A stretch of DNA of 64,000 nt from Rhodoblastus sp963727035 (lineage in GTDB: Bacteria; Pseudomonadota; Alphaproteobacteria; Rhizobiales; Beijerinckiaceae), in NCBI GenBank assembly GCA_963727035.1, contig CAVSEY010000028.1:123603-187602 (forward strand), given 5' to 3'. The notes below the pieces were generated by a model that saw only the letters and a program-made list of their open reading frames with translations, did not search any database and was not told the origin of the DNA. Position numbers and translations under genes: made by a program. Below are positions 41,174 to 50,229 of the stretch, one piece after another. The first letter of the stretch is position 1, and each line of letters opens with the position of its first letter.

Positions 41174-42820
41174 ATGGGAGAGAGTCCGAATTTGCCAGCA
41201 CGCGCCGCGAAATTCGTGCTTCACGCCAAAGGCCGGGCCCTCGGCAGACGGCTTTGCCTGGCCGCCCTTGGCCTTTCCGCGTTACTGACGCCCAACGCGC
41301 TCGAATCCGCCGCCGCCAATGGCGACACCCGCACGATCTTTCTCTATCACGCGCACCGCAAGGATTCGATCGCGGTGACGTTCCGCGTCAACGGCCACTA
41401 CGACGGGGCGGCGCTGAAACAGCTGAACTGGTTCCTGCGCGACTGGCGCAACGACGAAGAAACCAACATGGACCCGCGGCTGTTCGACGTGCTGTGGGAG
41501 GCCTATCGCGGCGCCGGCCGCATGGGGCCGAACGATCCGGTCACCGTGCTCTCCGCCTATCGCTGCCCGGCGACCAACGCCATGCTGCGCCGGCGCTCCC
41601 ATCGCGTCGCCGAACATTCGCAGCACATGCTCGGCAAGGCGATGGACACCTCCATTTCCGGCCTGTCGATGGAGAAGCTGCGCGAGATCGGCATGCGCAT
41701 GCAGCGCGGCGGCGTCGGCTATTATCCTTCGCTCAATTTCGTCCATCTCGACGTCGGCGGCGTGCGCCACTGGCCGCGCATGAGCTATGACCAGCTCGCC
41801 AGCCTTTTCCCCGACGGCAAGACGGTCTTCATCGCCTCCAACGGCAAGACCCTGCCCGGTTACGAGCAGGCGCGCGCCGAGATCCTGGCGCGCGGCGGCG
41901 ACGCGCCGAGCATCGAGGACGCCAATTCCGGCGGCATATTCGGCTTTTTCGCCCGTTTGTTCGGCGGCGGCGCCGACGAGCAGGAGGACCGGCAGATCGG
42001 CGGCGCGACGGCGCCGACCGCCGTCGCCTCGGCGGAGACGGAAACGGGCCAGCCGTCCGAGCCGGCCCCGCGCCAGATGATGGCCAGCGCGGAAGCCAAT
42101 CTGCCGCGCGGGGAAACCTATATGGGCGCGCCGGACAGCCCCGGACCCGGCCGTGACGCGATCGCATCGCAACCTGAGCCCCAACCGGCGCCGCAAGCCC
42201 AGGCTCCCGTCCCGACGCCCCCCGAAAAGCCCGCGCAGCTGGCCGAATCCGCGCAAACGGCCGAATCCGCGACGCCGACCCCGGCCCTCGATATTCCCGC
42301 GCCGCCGCGCCGCCCCGACGATCTCGTCGCCGCGCTCGACGCCCCGCTGCCGCCGCCGCGACCCACCGAACTCGCCGCGCTGCCTGACGTGATCCGGAAT
42401 GGCTCGGCCGCGGACGCGCCGCTGCCCTTGCGCCCATCTTCCGCCGGAGCCGAACTGGGCGCCGGGACGCTCGCTTATGCGGCGCCGCTTGCGTTCGCCG
42501 CGCCTCTGCCGCCGCCGCGCCCGCCCACGCCCTCGCTGCGCGCCGCCGCCCGCGGCAAGGCGGCGGACCAGCGCGCCGCCAAGGCGGTGGCGCATGCGAT
42601 GGTCCCGGCCCGACTCGATCGCGCCGCGATCGCCGCCCTTTCGGCGCCGGCGCCCGCAAACAGCGCGCCATCCGCCGCCCGCGCGGGCTTCGCGCCGGCT
42701 CTGCGCGCCGCCTCCCGTCTCGACCCCCTCGCCGGCAATATCGCCGAGGACGCCGCCCAGACCGGCTTCAAGTCCCGGGCCACGCGTCTGAGCGCCAATA
42801 CTTTTTCGACGCGCGATTAA
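41174..42820 (+). CDS. DUF882 / M15-like (YcbK) peptidase with long low-complexity tail
   Basis: 548 residues. N-terminal export signal (LCLAALGLSALLTPNALESAAA), then the DUF882 domain at about 50-215. Metal-site features of the M15 fold are visible: SAYRCPATNAML, EHSQHMLGKAMD (His and Asp) and NFVHLDVGGVRHW (His). The second half, from about 250, is a disordered Pro/Ala-rich region with recurring PLPPPRP motifs. The domain is thought to act on peptidoglycan peptides. It follows the L,D-transpeptidase by 157 bases in the same direction, supporting a cell-wall role. ATG 41174 has GAAGGCGAG upstream. Confidence 0.88.
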   Translation: MGESPNLPARAAKFVLHAKGRALGRRLCLAALGLSALLTPNALESAAANGDTRTIFLYHAHRKDSIAVTFRVNGHYDGAALKQLNWFLRDWRNDEETNMDPRLFDVLWEAYRGAGRMGPNDPVTVLSAYRCPATNAMLRRRSHRVAEHSQHMLGKAMDTSISGLSMEKLREIGMRMQRGGVGYYPSLNFVHLDVGGVRHWPRMSYDQLASLFPDGKTVFIASNGKTLPGYEQARAEILARGGDAPSIEDANSGGIFGFFARLFGGGADEQEDRQIGGATAPTAVASAETETGQPSEPAPRQMMASAEANLPRGETYMGAPDSPGPGRDAIASQPEPQPAPQAQAPVPTPPEKPAQLAESAQTAESATPTPALDIPAPPRRPDDLVAALDAPLPPPRPTELAALPDVIRNGSAADAPLPLRPSSAGAELGAGTLAYAAPLAFAAPLPPPRPPTPSLRAAARGKAADQRAAKAVAHAMVPARLDRAAIAALSAPAPANSAPSAARAGFAPALRAASRLDPLAGNIAEDAAQTGFKSRATRLSANTFSTRD

Positions 42821-42842
42821 ACGCTGCTGCTGAAGCTCTTGG

Positions 42843-42857
42843 TTAATGCGATTTTAA
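42843..42857 (+). promoter_or_regulatory. CtrA-like site TTAA-N7-TTAA
   Basis: An exact TTAA, 7 bases, TTAA in the gap after the DUF882 gene, 118 bases before a possible small membrane protein and 365 before the DUF459 gene. The half-sites carry no CC extension. In a genome of about two-thirds GC an exact match is unlikely by chance in a window of this size. CtrA is the alphaproteobacterial cell-cycle regulator. Confidence 0.5.
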
Positions 42858-42974
42858 TTCGCCGGGTCTAACTTTACGACAGGCGGGAAGCGATCCCTTC
42901 CCGCCACGACGCGCGCCAAAGCCCTCGCCAAGACGACGTGGCTTACGCGCCCTTCCGATCCGGAAAGTCGAGCC

Positions 42975-43217
42975 ATGATTCTTGACCCGATCCAAGCCAG
43001 CGAATTCGCACGCGCGCGCCCGCGCCGCCGCAATCCCGCCGCCTGCGAATTCCGTCCGCTGCTGCGGCTCTCCATCCTGGTCGCGATCGCGATCGGGCTG
43101 GTTTCGGTGACGATCAACCCGAGTCGGGTGATGACCGCCGGCGCCGAGTTCGACGCAGGGCGGGGATCGCGTCTGATTCCCCGCCCTCGCCCGGCGCGTC
43201 GGAATCGGCTAGACTGA
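42975..43217 (+). CDS. Possible small single-pass membrane protein
   Basis: 80 residues with one hydrophobic segment (LLRLSILVAIAIGLVSVTI, about 29-47) flanked by Arg-rich sequence, ending 4 bases before the DUF459 gene. GGAAAG stands about 10 bases before the ATG. No family is recognised, and the N- and C-terminal Arg-rich parts have the composition of non-coding GC-rich frames, so it may not be real. If it is not, 42821-43221 is a 400-base gap that holds only the CtrA-like site. Confidence 0.4.
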   Translation: MILDPIQASEFARARPRRRNPAACEFRPLLRLSILVAIAIGLVSVTINPSRVMTAGAEFDAGRGSRLIPRPRPARRNRLD

Positions 43218-43221
43218 AAAA

Positions 43222-44391
43222 ATGCCGTCCGTCCGCCGCCTGAAAAATTCCGGCTCGTCCCGCGCCGCCCCTGTTCGGGCGTTGTTCGCCGCGCTGCTGG
43301 CGCTTGTGCTGTGCGTCGGCTGGGCGCCGCCGGCTGCGGCGCAAAACCCGATCGGCGATTTTTTCGGCTCCCTGTTCACCCCACGCGGCGCGAATCCGCC
43401 GCCCGAGCGCCGCGCGCACAAACGCAGCCGCCGCCCGCAGCAGCCGGCGCGGCAAGGGACGAATAGCGAAACGGCTCCGCGCAACGCTCCAGGCAATGCG
43501 GTCCAGGCGCCAAAGACGCCGCCGAGTTTTTTCGTCGCCGTGATCGGCGACAGCCAGGCCAATTTGCTGGCGGGGGGACTTGCCCAGGCTTTCGCCGACG
43601 ATCCCCGCGTCGCGATCCTCAATCAGGCCAAAGAGGACACTGGCCTGGTGCGCGACGATTTCTACGATTGGCGCGCGGCGGCCAAGGCTCTGGTGGACGG
43701 CCCGCAGCACATCAATGTCGCGGTGATCCAGATCGGCGTCAATGACGCCCAGAAATTCCGGGAGCCGGACCTGCGCGGGCTGGAGCCGCTGAGCAGGCCG
43801 TTTAATGACATCTACGCAAAAAGGGTCGAGGAGCTGGCCCGGATTTTTCGCGACAAGCACATCCCGCTGATCTGGGTCGGCCTGCCCATCATGCGCAGCC
43901 ACGCGCTGTCCAACGCCGCGCTGGTCTTTAACGACATCGACCGCCAATATGCCGAGGCGCAGGACGCGCATTACGTCGATCTGTGGGAGGCTTTCTCGGA
44001 CGAGGACTCGGCTTTCCGCGCCTCCGGCCCCGACATCAATGGCGTGATCGTCAGGCTGCGCTCGGTGGACGGCGTCCATTTCAACAAGGCAGGCGCCCTC
44101 AAGGCGGCGCATTTCGTCGAGCCCGAAATCCGCAAGATGATCGAAGCCGCGCTGAAGCCGCCGGAAACCCCCGTTCAGCCTGCCACGCCCGCGACAACTC
44201 CAGGCGCTCCCGCGGCGGCGCCCGCCGAGCCGGCGCCGAAGCCGATCGCCGGGAAGGTCGAGAATCTCACCGACGCCACCGTCTCGCCGGGCGGCGCGCT
44301 TGCCGCCGCCTCCGGCGCGCGGCCGGCCGCGCCGGAAGCCTCCCCGACCCAACCCGGCCGCGCCGACGATTTCAGCTGGCCGGCGAAATAG
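43222..44391 (+). CDS. DUF459 SGNH/GDSL-type hydrolase, exported
   Basis: 389 residues. A signal peptide (FAALLALVLCVGWAPPAAAQ) is followed by a basic linker (about 45-95) and an SGNH-hydrolase domain: block I AVIGDSQANLL with the nucleophile Ser, block III IQIGVNDAQ (Gly/Asn oxyanion), and block V VDGVHFNKAGALKAA (Asp and His). These mark the DUF459 group, often near cell-wall genes and possibly O-acyl esterases. The tail from about 310 is Pro/Ala-rich. The 3' end overlaps the converging MaoC gene by 20 bases. Confidence 0.88.
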   Translation: MPSVRRLKNSGSSRAAPVRALFAALLALVLCVGWAPPAAAQNPIGDFFGSLFTPRGANPPPERRAHKRSRRPQQPARQGTNSETAPRNAPGNAVQAPKTPPSFFVAVIGDSQANLLAGGLAQAFADDPRVAILNQAKEDTGLVRDDFYDWRAAAKALVDGPQHINVAVIQIGVNDAQKFREPDLRGLEPLSRPFNDIYAKRVEELARIFRDKHIPLIWVGLPIMRSHALSNAALVFNDIDRQYAEAQDAHYVDLWEAFSDEDSAFRASGPDINGVIVRLRSVDGVHFNKAGALKAAHFVEPEIRKMIEAALKPPETPVQPATPATTPGAPAAAPAEPAPKPIAGKVENLTDATVSPGGALAAASGARPAAPEASPTQPGRADDFSWPAK

Positions 44392-45352
44392 GCGAGAAAA
44401 TCGAGGCGTAGAATTCGAGCGCGATGTCGCCGCGCTGGTTGACGCCGAGATTGCGGGCGGTGATGAGGCCCAGGCCCGCCTTCGAGGTCTCCCGCTTGGC
44501 GACGACCTGCGTCGAAAACGAAATCCGGTCGCCGGCCAGCACCGGCCGGCGCCAGCGCATGTCGCGAAAGCCGGGCGAGGCGCGGCTCTGCAACGTGCCG
44601 AGGCGCTCGCGCGCCGCGACGAAATGGCTCATCCAGCACGAAGCGGTGTGGAGCCCGGCGGCCGACATCGCGCCCAGCACATGGGCGCGCCCCGCCGCCT
44701 CGTCGATATGAAATGGCGCGGGATCGTATTTCAGCGCGTAATCGCGAATGAGTTCGGCGGTGAACAGGGTTTCGCCCAGTTCGGCGAAAGCCCCGACCTT
44801 CGCGCGCGCAAAATCGTCCGGCATGGCCCCGGCCAGGTCGTCGATGCGTTCGGGCGGCGGCGCGGGCGCGCGGCGCGGCGCGAGCACGGCGGCGCCGTCC
44901 TGGCGCGGCGCGCGGCGGCCGAACAGCATGGAGGTCGTCTGGGTCATGACCTCCCGCCCCGCCTGGTCGCGCAGCGATGTGGCGAAAGCGACGATCCCGG
45001 CGTCGGGGCGCTTGCGCGCGTCGCTCCTGCCGACGGTCGTGGTCTTTGCGGTCAGCCGGTCGCCGGGCCGCACCGGCGCGAGCCAGCGATTGTCGTCGAT
45101 GCCGACGCCGGCCAGAACCGAACTGTCGCCGAGCCAGTTATCGATCATCATCCGCGTCAGCGCCGAGCAGACCTGCCAGCCCGAGGCCGAAAGGCCGCCA
45201 AGAATTGAGTTTTTCGCGGCTTCGGCGTCGAGGTGGAAGGGCTGCGGGTCATAGGCGGCGGCAAAAGCCAGCAGTTCGGCTTCGTCGATTTCGTAATCGC
45301 CATATTCGCGCGTTTCGCCGATCCAGAAATCCTCGAACGCAACAAAACTCAT
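44372..45352 (-). CDS. MaoC-family protein with two hotdog domains
   Basis: 326 residues in two tandem MaoC-like halves. Each half keeps the hydratase-type pattern: FAAAYDPQPFHLDAEAAKNS with GGLSASGWQ in the first, and YALKYDPAPFHIDEAAGRA with GAMSAAGLH in the second (D-x-x-P-x-H is the catalytic pair in R-specific enoyl-CoA hydratases). Rare in keeping both sites. Likely an acyl-CoA hydratase or dehydratase; substrate unknown. ATG 45352 (MSFVAFEDF) fits; the longer frame adds 20 residues. Confidence 0.88.
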   Translation of the reverse strand: MSFVAFEDFWIGETREYGDYEIDEAELLAFAAAYDPQPFHLDAEAAKNSILGGLSASGWQVCSALTRMMIDNWLGDSSVLAGVGIDDNRWLAPVRPGDRLTAKTTTVGRSDARKRPDAGIVAFATSLRDQAGREVMTQTTSMLFGRRAPRQDGAAVLAPRRAPAPPPERIDDLAGAMPDDFARAKVGAFAELGETLFTAELIRDYALKYDPAPFHIDEAAGRAHVLGAMSAAGLHTASCWMSHFVAARERLGTLQSRASPGFRDMRWRRPVLAGDRISFSTQVVAKRETSKAGLGLITARNLGVNQRGDIALEFYASIFSPISPAS

Positions 45353-45464
45353 CGCGGCCTCCGCTGCCCGAGCGGACATTGCGACCGCCATCGGTTTCCG
45401 ACAATGCCGCAAACGTGCAAGGCAAGTTATGCATTCATCGCATGGCAGCCTCGCGGTTTACGAA

Positions 45465-45484
45465 ATTGTGCTGCACTGCACAAT
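45465..45484. promoter_or_regulatory. Operator-like palindrome ATTGTGC-N6-GCACAAT
   Basis: Perfect 7-base arms ATTGTGC and GCACAAT with a 6-base centre TGCACT. It lies in the 341-base gap between the MaoC gene and mtnP, just upstream of the candidate small RNA. The TGCACTGCA core recalls the TGC-rich sites of PhaR-type regulators of polyhydroxybutyrate granule genes; that resemblance is from memory and unproven. Confidence 0.5.
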
Positions 45485-45606
45485 GCCGCATAAGACCCTT
45501 ATTCCACACACGGACCGGCGTTCCTCCCTTGCCGCATCCGGTGGGACCAACTAGCTGAGCCTATCGTGCTTGCGCCGCCGGACGTTTTCACGTCCGGCTT
45601 TTTTTT
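45485..45606 (+). ncRNA. Candidate small RNA ending in a strong terminator
   Basis: The stretch between the palindrome and the hairpin-T8 terminator has no start codon with a ribosome-binding site on the plus strand and no gene upstream on that strand that the terminator could serve (the neighbour reads the other way). It contains GTTCCTCCCTTG, a CCUCC-type anti-Shine-Dalgarno stretch of the sort exposed in alphaproteobacterial trans-acting sRNAs. About 120 nt would be typical. The 5' end is a guess. Confidence 0.4.
45577..45606 (+). terminator. Rho-independent terminator, hairpin plus T8
   Basis: Arms GCCGGACG and CGTCCGGC, loop TTTTCA, followed directly by eight T. It reads on the plus strand, 87 bases before the mtnP start, so it ends either a small RNA or an attenuated leader of mtnP. 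Confidence 0.88.
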
Positions 45607-45693
45607 GCGACATTTTCTGATCCGCTGCTCTTGCCCAGCGGCGAGGCTTACGCCAGTAATCCAGAAAATTTCTCCAATCAGGGAAACCGGCTC

Positions 45694-46572
45694 ATGACCA
45701 AAGCGCTTCTCGGCATTATCGGCGGCTCTGGCGTCTATGACCTGCCCGGTCTGGACGACATACGCGAGGAAATTGTCGCGACGCCGTGGGGCGAACCGTC
45801 GGACGCCCTGCGCTTTGGCCGAATCGGGGCGACGGAAGCCGTGTTCCTGCCCCGCCACGGACGCGGCCATCGCCTGTCGCCCTCCGGAATCAATTATCGC
45901 GCCAATATCGACGCCTTGAAACGGGTCGGCGTCACCGACGTCATTTCGGTTTCGGCCTGCGGCTCGTTCCGCGAGGAGCTGCCGCCCGGCCTGTTCGTCG
46001 CCGTGGACCAGTTCGTGGACCGCACCTTCGGCCGGCAATCCTCCTTTTTCGGCAATGGCGGCGTCGCCCATGTCTCCATGGCCCACCCGGTCGCGCCCTT
46101 GCTTCAGAGTCGCATTGTCGCCGCCGCCCATGCGGAAAACATCGGGATCGTGAAAGGCGGGACCTATGTCTGCATGGAGGGTCCGCAATTCTCGTCGCGC
46201 GCCGAATTGCTCGGCTACAAGGCGGCCGGCTATCATGTGATCGGCATGACCGGCCTGCCCGAGGCCAAGCTCGCCCGCGAGGCGGAAATGTCCTACGCCA
46301 CTCTCGCCATGGTCACCGATTACGACTGCTGGCGCGAGGACGAGGCCGCCGTCGAGGTCCATGACATATTGGGCGTCGTGCGCTCCAACGCCGACAAGGC
46401 CTCGCGCCTGCTCGCCCGACTGATGCAGGATTTCCCCGCCGAACACCAGCCCTGCCCGATCGGCTCCGACCGTGCGCTGGACCACGCCCTCGTCACCGCC
46501 CGCGACGCCTGGGATCCGGAACTGGTGAAAAAACTCGACGCGATTCTCGCGCGCGTGCTGGCGAAAAGGTGA
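45694..46572 (+). CDS. mtnP: S-methyl-5'-thioadenosine phosphorylase
   Basis: Cleaves methylthioadenosine, the by-product of polyamine synthesis, to adenine and methylthioribose 1-phosphate. 292 residues. Phosphate-binding LGIIGGSGVYDLPG, LPRHGRGHRLSPSGINYRANI shortened as RHGRGH, CMEGPQFSSRAE and GMTGLPEAKLAREAEMSYATLAMVTDYDCW agree with the MtnP group of PNP-fold enzymes. ATG 45694 follows AGGGAAACC; the earlier in-frame start adds 21 unrelated residues. Its TGA overlaps the GTG of the next gene. Confidence 0.95.
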   Translation: MTKALLGIIGGSGVYDLPGLDDIREEIVATPWGEPSDALRFGRIGATEAVFLPRHGRGHRLSPSGINYRANIDALKRVGVTDVISVSACGSFREELPPGLFVAVDQFVDRTFGRQSSFFGNGGVAHVSMAHPVAPLLQSRIVAAAHAENIGIVKGGTYVCMEGPQFSSRAELLGYKAAGYHVIGMTGLPEAKLAREAEMSYATLAMVTDYDCWREDEAAVEVHDILGVVRSNADKASRLLARLMQDFPAEHQPCPIGSDRALDHALVTARDAWDPELVKKLDAILARVLAKR

Positions 46573-48892
46573 GCGGGCCCAACAAGCCGGCGCCGGCCGT
46601 GGCTTCAGCGTCTCCGCTGTCGTCGCCTCCGGTCGGGCGCGCCGTGTCCCGGCGCGCCTTTCTCGCCGGCTCGGTCGCGCTGGCGACGGTCGCGCGCGCC
46701 CTGGCCGACACGCGGCCGCAAGTTCCCGATCCGCATGTCGAGGATCTGCTGCGCCGCATGACCCTGGAGGAGAAGGCCGGTCAGCTTTCGATCTTCAGAA
46801 GTCCGGGCTTTTCGGCCAAGGACAACCCGCAAAGAGCGCACGAGCCGGCGACGCGCGAGGAGGCCCAAACCGCTCGTCAGCCGCGGCATGGCGGCGGGCT
46901 TTTTCAACGGTTTCGACCCCGCTTTCAATCGCGAGCTGCAAAGGATCGCGGTTGAAGACTCGCGCCTGCGCATCCCTCTGATTTTCGCCGCCGACATGAT
47001 CCACGGGCTCAAGACGACCTTTCCCATTCCGGTCGCCGAGGCGGCAAGCTTCGATCCCGAATTATGCCGGCGAACCGCCCGCGCGGCGGCGCAAGAGGCC
47101 ACCGCCGTCGGGCTGCACTGGACCTTCGCCCCGGCGGTGGATGTCGCCCGCGACGAGCGCTGGGGCCGGGTGATGGGAGGCGCCGGCGAGGATTCCTGGC
47201 TCGACGCTCAAATCGCCGCCGCCCGGGTCCGAGGCTTCCAAGGCGAAGATTTGCGCGCAGACGACGCCATGCTCGCCTGTCCCAAACATTTCGCCGGCTA
47301 TGGCGCCGTCGAGGGCGGGATGGATTATAATACGGCCGACATTTCCGAAATCGCCTTGCGGCAGGTTCATCTGCCGCCATTCCGCTCGGCTTTCGCGGCC
47401 GGCGCCTTGACCACCATGGCCGCCTTCAACGATGTCGCAGGCGTTCCCTGCGCCGCCAACCGCCATTTGCTGACCGAAATCCTGCGCAAGGAATGGCGTT
47501 TTTCCGGTCCGGTCGTCTCCGATTTCCAGTCGGTGCGCGAACTGATCGCTCACGGCTATGCCGCCGACGAGGAAGACGCCACGTTCAAGGCGCTGAGCGC
47601 CGGCTGCGACGTCTCGCTCGGCGACAAAATCTACAGCGACCATATTCCGGCTCTGGTCAAGAGCGGCCGCCTCGCCGAGGCGGTTTTGGACGAATCCGTG
47701 CGCCGCGTGCTGCGCCTGAAAAAGGCGATCGGCCTGTTCGAAAACCCTTATCGGTCGCTCGATCCCGGCCGCGCGGCGAACGCCATGCGCCGTCCGGAAA
47801 CGATCGCGCTCGCCCGCGAGGCGGCGCGCAAGTCGATCGTGCTGCTGAAAAACGATAAAAACCTGCTGCCGCTGCCGAAAACGGGAAAATCCTTCGCCTT
47901 CATCGGCCCCTTCGTGTCGAACAAAGAGCAGTCGCTCGGCTATTCCTCGCTTGGCGGCGAGCCCGAGCTTGCCGTGTCCCTGGAAGAAGGCGTGCGCGCG
48001 GCGCTGGCCTCCGGCGCGCGCTGCGCGTTCACGCCGGGCAGCGCGGCCGAAAGCGCCATTCCCGGCGGAATCGAAGCCGCCGTCAAGGCGGCGCGGGAGG
48101 CCGACATCGCCGTGCTTTTCCTCGGCGAAACCGACGAGATGTCGGACGAAGGCGCCTCGAAAAGTTCGATCGTCATTCCGCGCGCCCAGCAGGAGCTGGC
48201 GCAAGCGGTCGCCGCGACCGGCAAGCCGATGGTCGTGATTCTCAAACATGGCCGGGCTCTGGCGCTGCGAGGCGCCGTGCGCGACGCGCCGGCGATCCTG
48301 TGCTCCTGGTTCCTGGGCTCGGAATCCGGCCACGCCCTCGCCGACATCTTGTTCGGCGATCATGCGCCGCAGGCGCGTCTGCCGGTGAGCTTCCCCCAGG
48401 CGCCGGGACAGGAGCCGCTCTATTACGATCATCGCGCAACCGGCCGCCCGCAGGTCGATCCCCACGAGCGCTTCGTGGCGCATTATCGCGACGTGACCAA
48501 TGAACCGCTCTACGCCTTCGGTCACGGCCTGACCTTTTCGGCCATCGCCTATGGCGCGACGAAGGTGAGCGCGCCGCAGCCTGACCCGCGACGGCGTGCT
48601 GAAAATTTCGGCGCGGATCGTCAACGAGGGAAGCCGCGCCGCCCATGAGGTCGCGCAGCTCTATATCCATCGGCGCGTCGCCGCGGTCACCCAGCCCGTT
48701 CGCCAGCTCAAGGGCATTGTGCATGTCGCGCTTGCGCCGGGCGAGGCGAAAGATGTTTTTTTCGAATTGCGCCCGTCCGACCTCGCTTACGTCCACCCCG
48801 ATCTCTCGATGCGCGCCGACGCCGGCCTTTTCGACGTGTGGATCGCGCCCTCGGCCGCCGGCGGCCAAGAGGCGAGCTTTTCCCTGACCTGA
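46569..48892 (+). CDS. bglX: Glycoside hydrolase family 3 beta-glucosidase, Tat-exported (two frame breaks)
   Basis: About 774 residues when repaired. A twin-arginine signal (SRRAFLAGSVALATVARALA) leads to the GH3 N-terminal barrel: MTLEEKAGQLS, LIFAADMIHG, FAPAVDVARDERWGRVMGGAGED, ACPKHFAGYGAVEGG, and GPVVSDFQSVRELIAHGYA with the nucleophile Asp of VSDF. The C-terminal alpha/beta sandwich (SIVLLKNDKNLLPL, LFLGETDEMSDEGASK) and fibronectin-like end (QPVRQLKGIVHVALAPGE) follow. The frame shifts +1 at 46867-46869 (AAA) and about 48575-48583. GTG 46569 overlaps the mtnP stop as GTGA. Periplasmic glucoside hydrolysis is probable. Confidence 0.9.
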
Positions 48893-48926
48893 ACCGTTAC
48901 GCTGCTTCCCTCCTTCTCCCAGGGCG

Positions 48927-50222
48927 ATGGCTCGAATGTCCTCGAATGTCGTGAACAGCAATGCTTCCGCCGCCGACGCGATCACGGCGGTCGACGCGCC
49001 CGAACTGCGCGCCTTCGTCATGGCCTTGTTCTTCATTTTCGGCGGGATCACCAGCCTCAACGACGTGATCATCCCCAAACTGAAAGAGCTGTTTTCGCTC
49101 GACCACATGCAGGCCATGCTGGTTCAGTCGGCCTTTTTCGCCGCTTATTTCACCGTTTCCCTGCCGGGCGCGGCCCTGGTGCGGCGATTGGGCTATATGC
49201 GCGGCGCCGTGGCCGGCCTGGCTCTGATGATGCTCGGCTGCCTGATGTTCGTCCCCGTCGCGGCCAGCCCCCGATTCAGCCTGTTCCTCGGCGCCCTGTT
49301 CGTTCTGGCGAGCGGCGTCACCATCGTCCAGGTGGTGGCCAATCCGCTGATTTCGCTGCTCGGGCCGCCTCAAACCGCCCATAGCCGGCTCACTTTCGCG
49401 CAAGCCTTCAATTCCCTGGGCACGACGGTCTTTCCTTATTTCGGCGCGATCATCATGCTCGGCCGCCTCGCCCATGCCAACGCCGCGCTGCTTTCCGGTC
49501 CCGCGCTCGACGCCTATCGCGCCGCCGCGACCCAAGCCGTGGCGCGATCCTATCTGGGCCTCGCGGCGGCGCTCGCCGTCATCGCCGGCGCGGTCTGGCT
49601 CCATCGCGATCGCCTCAAGGGCGAAAGCCACCAGCGCGCCTCGATTTTTTCAGGCTTCGACCTCTTGAGGCGGGCGCGCTTCGCCTTCGGCGCGGCCGCG
49701 ATCTTCCTTTATGTCGGGGCGGAAGTGGCGATCGGCTCGATGATCGTGCTTTATCTCGAACAGGGCCATGTGCTCGGCCTCGACGAACAATCGGCAGGCG
49801 AACTTATTCCGCTTTACTGGGGCGGCGCGCTGGTCGGGCGCTTCATCGGCTCGGCGGCGCTGCGGCTGACCAGCCCCGGCAAGGCCTTGGCCTTCAATGC
49901 GCTCGGCGCGGTGACGCTGATCCTGATCTCCGCCAATGCGACCGGGGCGCTCGCCGGCTACAGCCTGCTCGCCATAGGCCTGATGAATTCGATCATGTTC
50001 CCCACCATTTTCAGCCTCGCCAGCGAGGGGCTGGGAACGCGGGCGGCGGAAGGCTCGGGAATTCTATGCGTGGCGATCGTCGGCGGCGCGGTGATCCCGC
50101 CCCTGACCGGCCGGATCGCCGATCTTTCGGGGAGCCTGTCGGTCGCGCTCGCCCTGCCGGCATTGTGCTACGCGATCATCGCCGTTTTCGGTTTTTTCGC
50201 GCGCCGACCGGTGCGTGGGTGA
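48927..50222 (+). CDS. Sugar MFS transporter, FucP/GluP-like
   Basis: 431-residue twelve-helix major facilitator of the FHS (fucose/glucose/galactose:H+ symporter) family. Visible family features are FVMALFFIFGGITSLNDVIIPKLK shortened as FGGITSLNDVIIPKLK, QSAFFAAYF, VVANPLISLLGPP with SRLTFAQAFNSLGT, and IGLMNSIMFPTIFSL. It starts 34 bases after the GH3 gene on the same strand, so it probably imports the monosaccharide released by it. Which start among MARMSS and the later Met is used is not decided. Confidence 0.9.
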   Translation: MARMSSNVVNSNASAADAITAVDAPELRAFVMALFFIFGGITSLNDVIIPKLKELFSLDHMQAMLVQSAFFAAYFTVSLPGAALVRRLGYMRGAVAGLALMMLGCLMFVPVAASPRFSLFLGALFVLASGVTIVQVVANPLISLLGPPQTAHSRLTFAQAFNSLGTTVFPYFGAIIMLGRLAHANAALLSGPALDAYRAAATQAVARSYLGLAAALAVIAGAVWLHRDRLKGESHQRASIFSGFDLLRRARFAFGAAAIFLYVGAEVAIGSMIVLYLEQGHVLGLDEQSAGELIPLYWGGALVGRFIGSAALRLTSPGKALAFNALGAVTLILISANATGALAGYSLLAIGLMNSIMFPTIFSLASEGLGTRAAEGSGILCVAIVGGAVIPPLTGRIADLSGSLSVALALPALCYAIIAVFGFFARRPVRG

Positions 50223-50229
50223 GGAGGCG

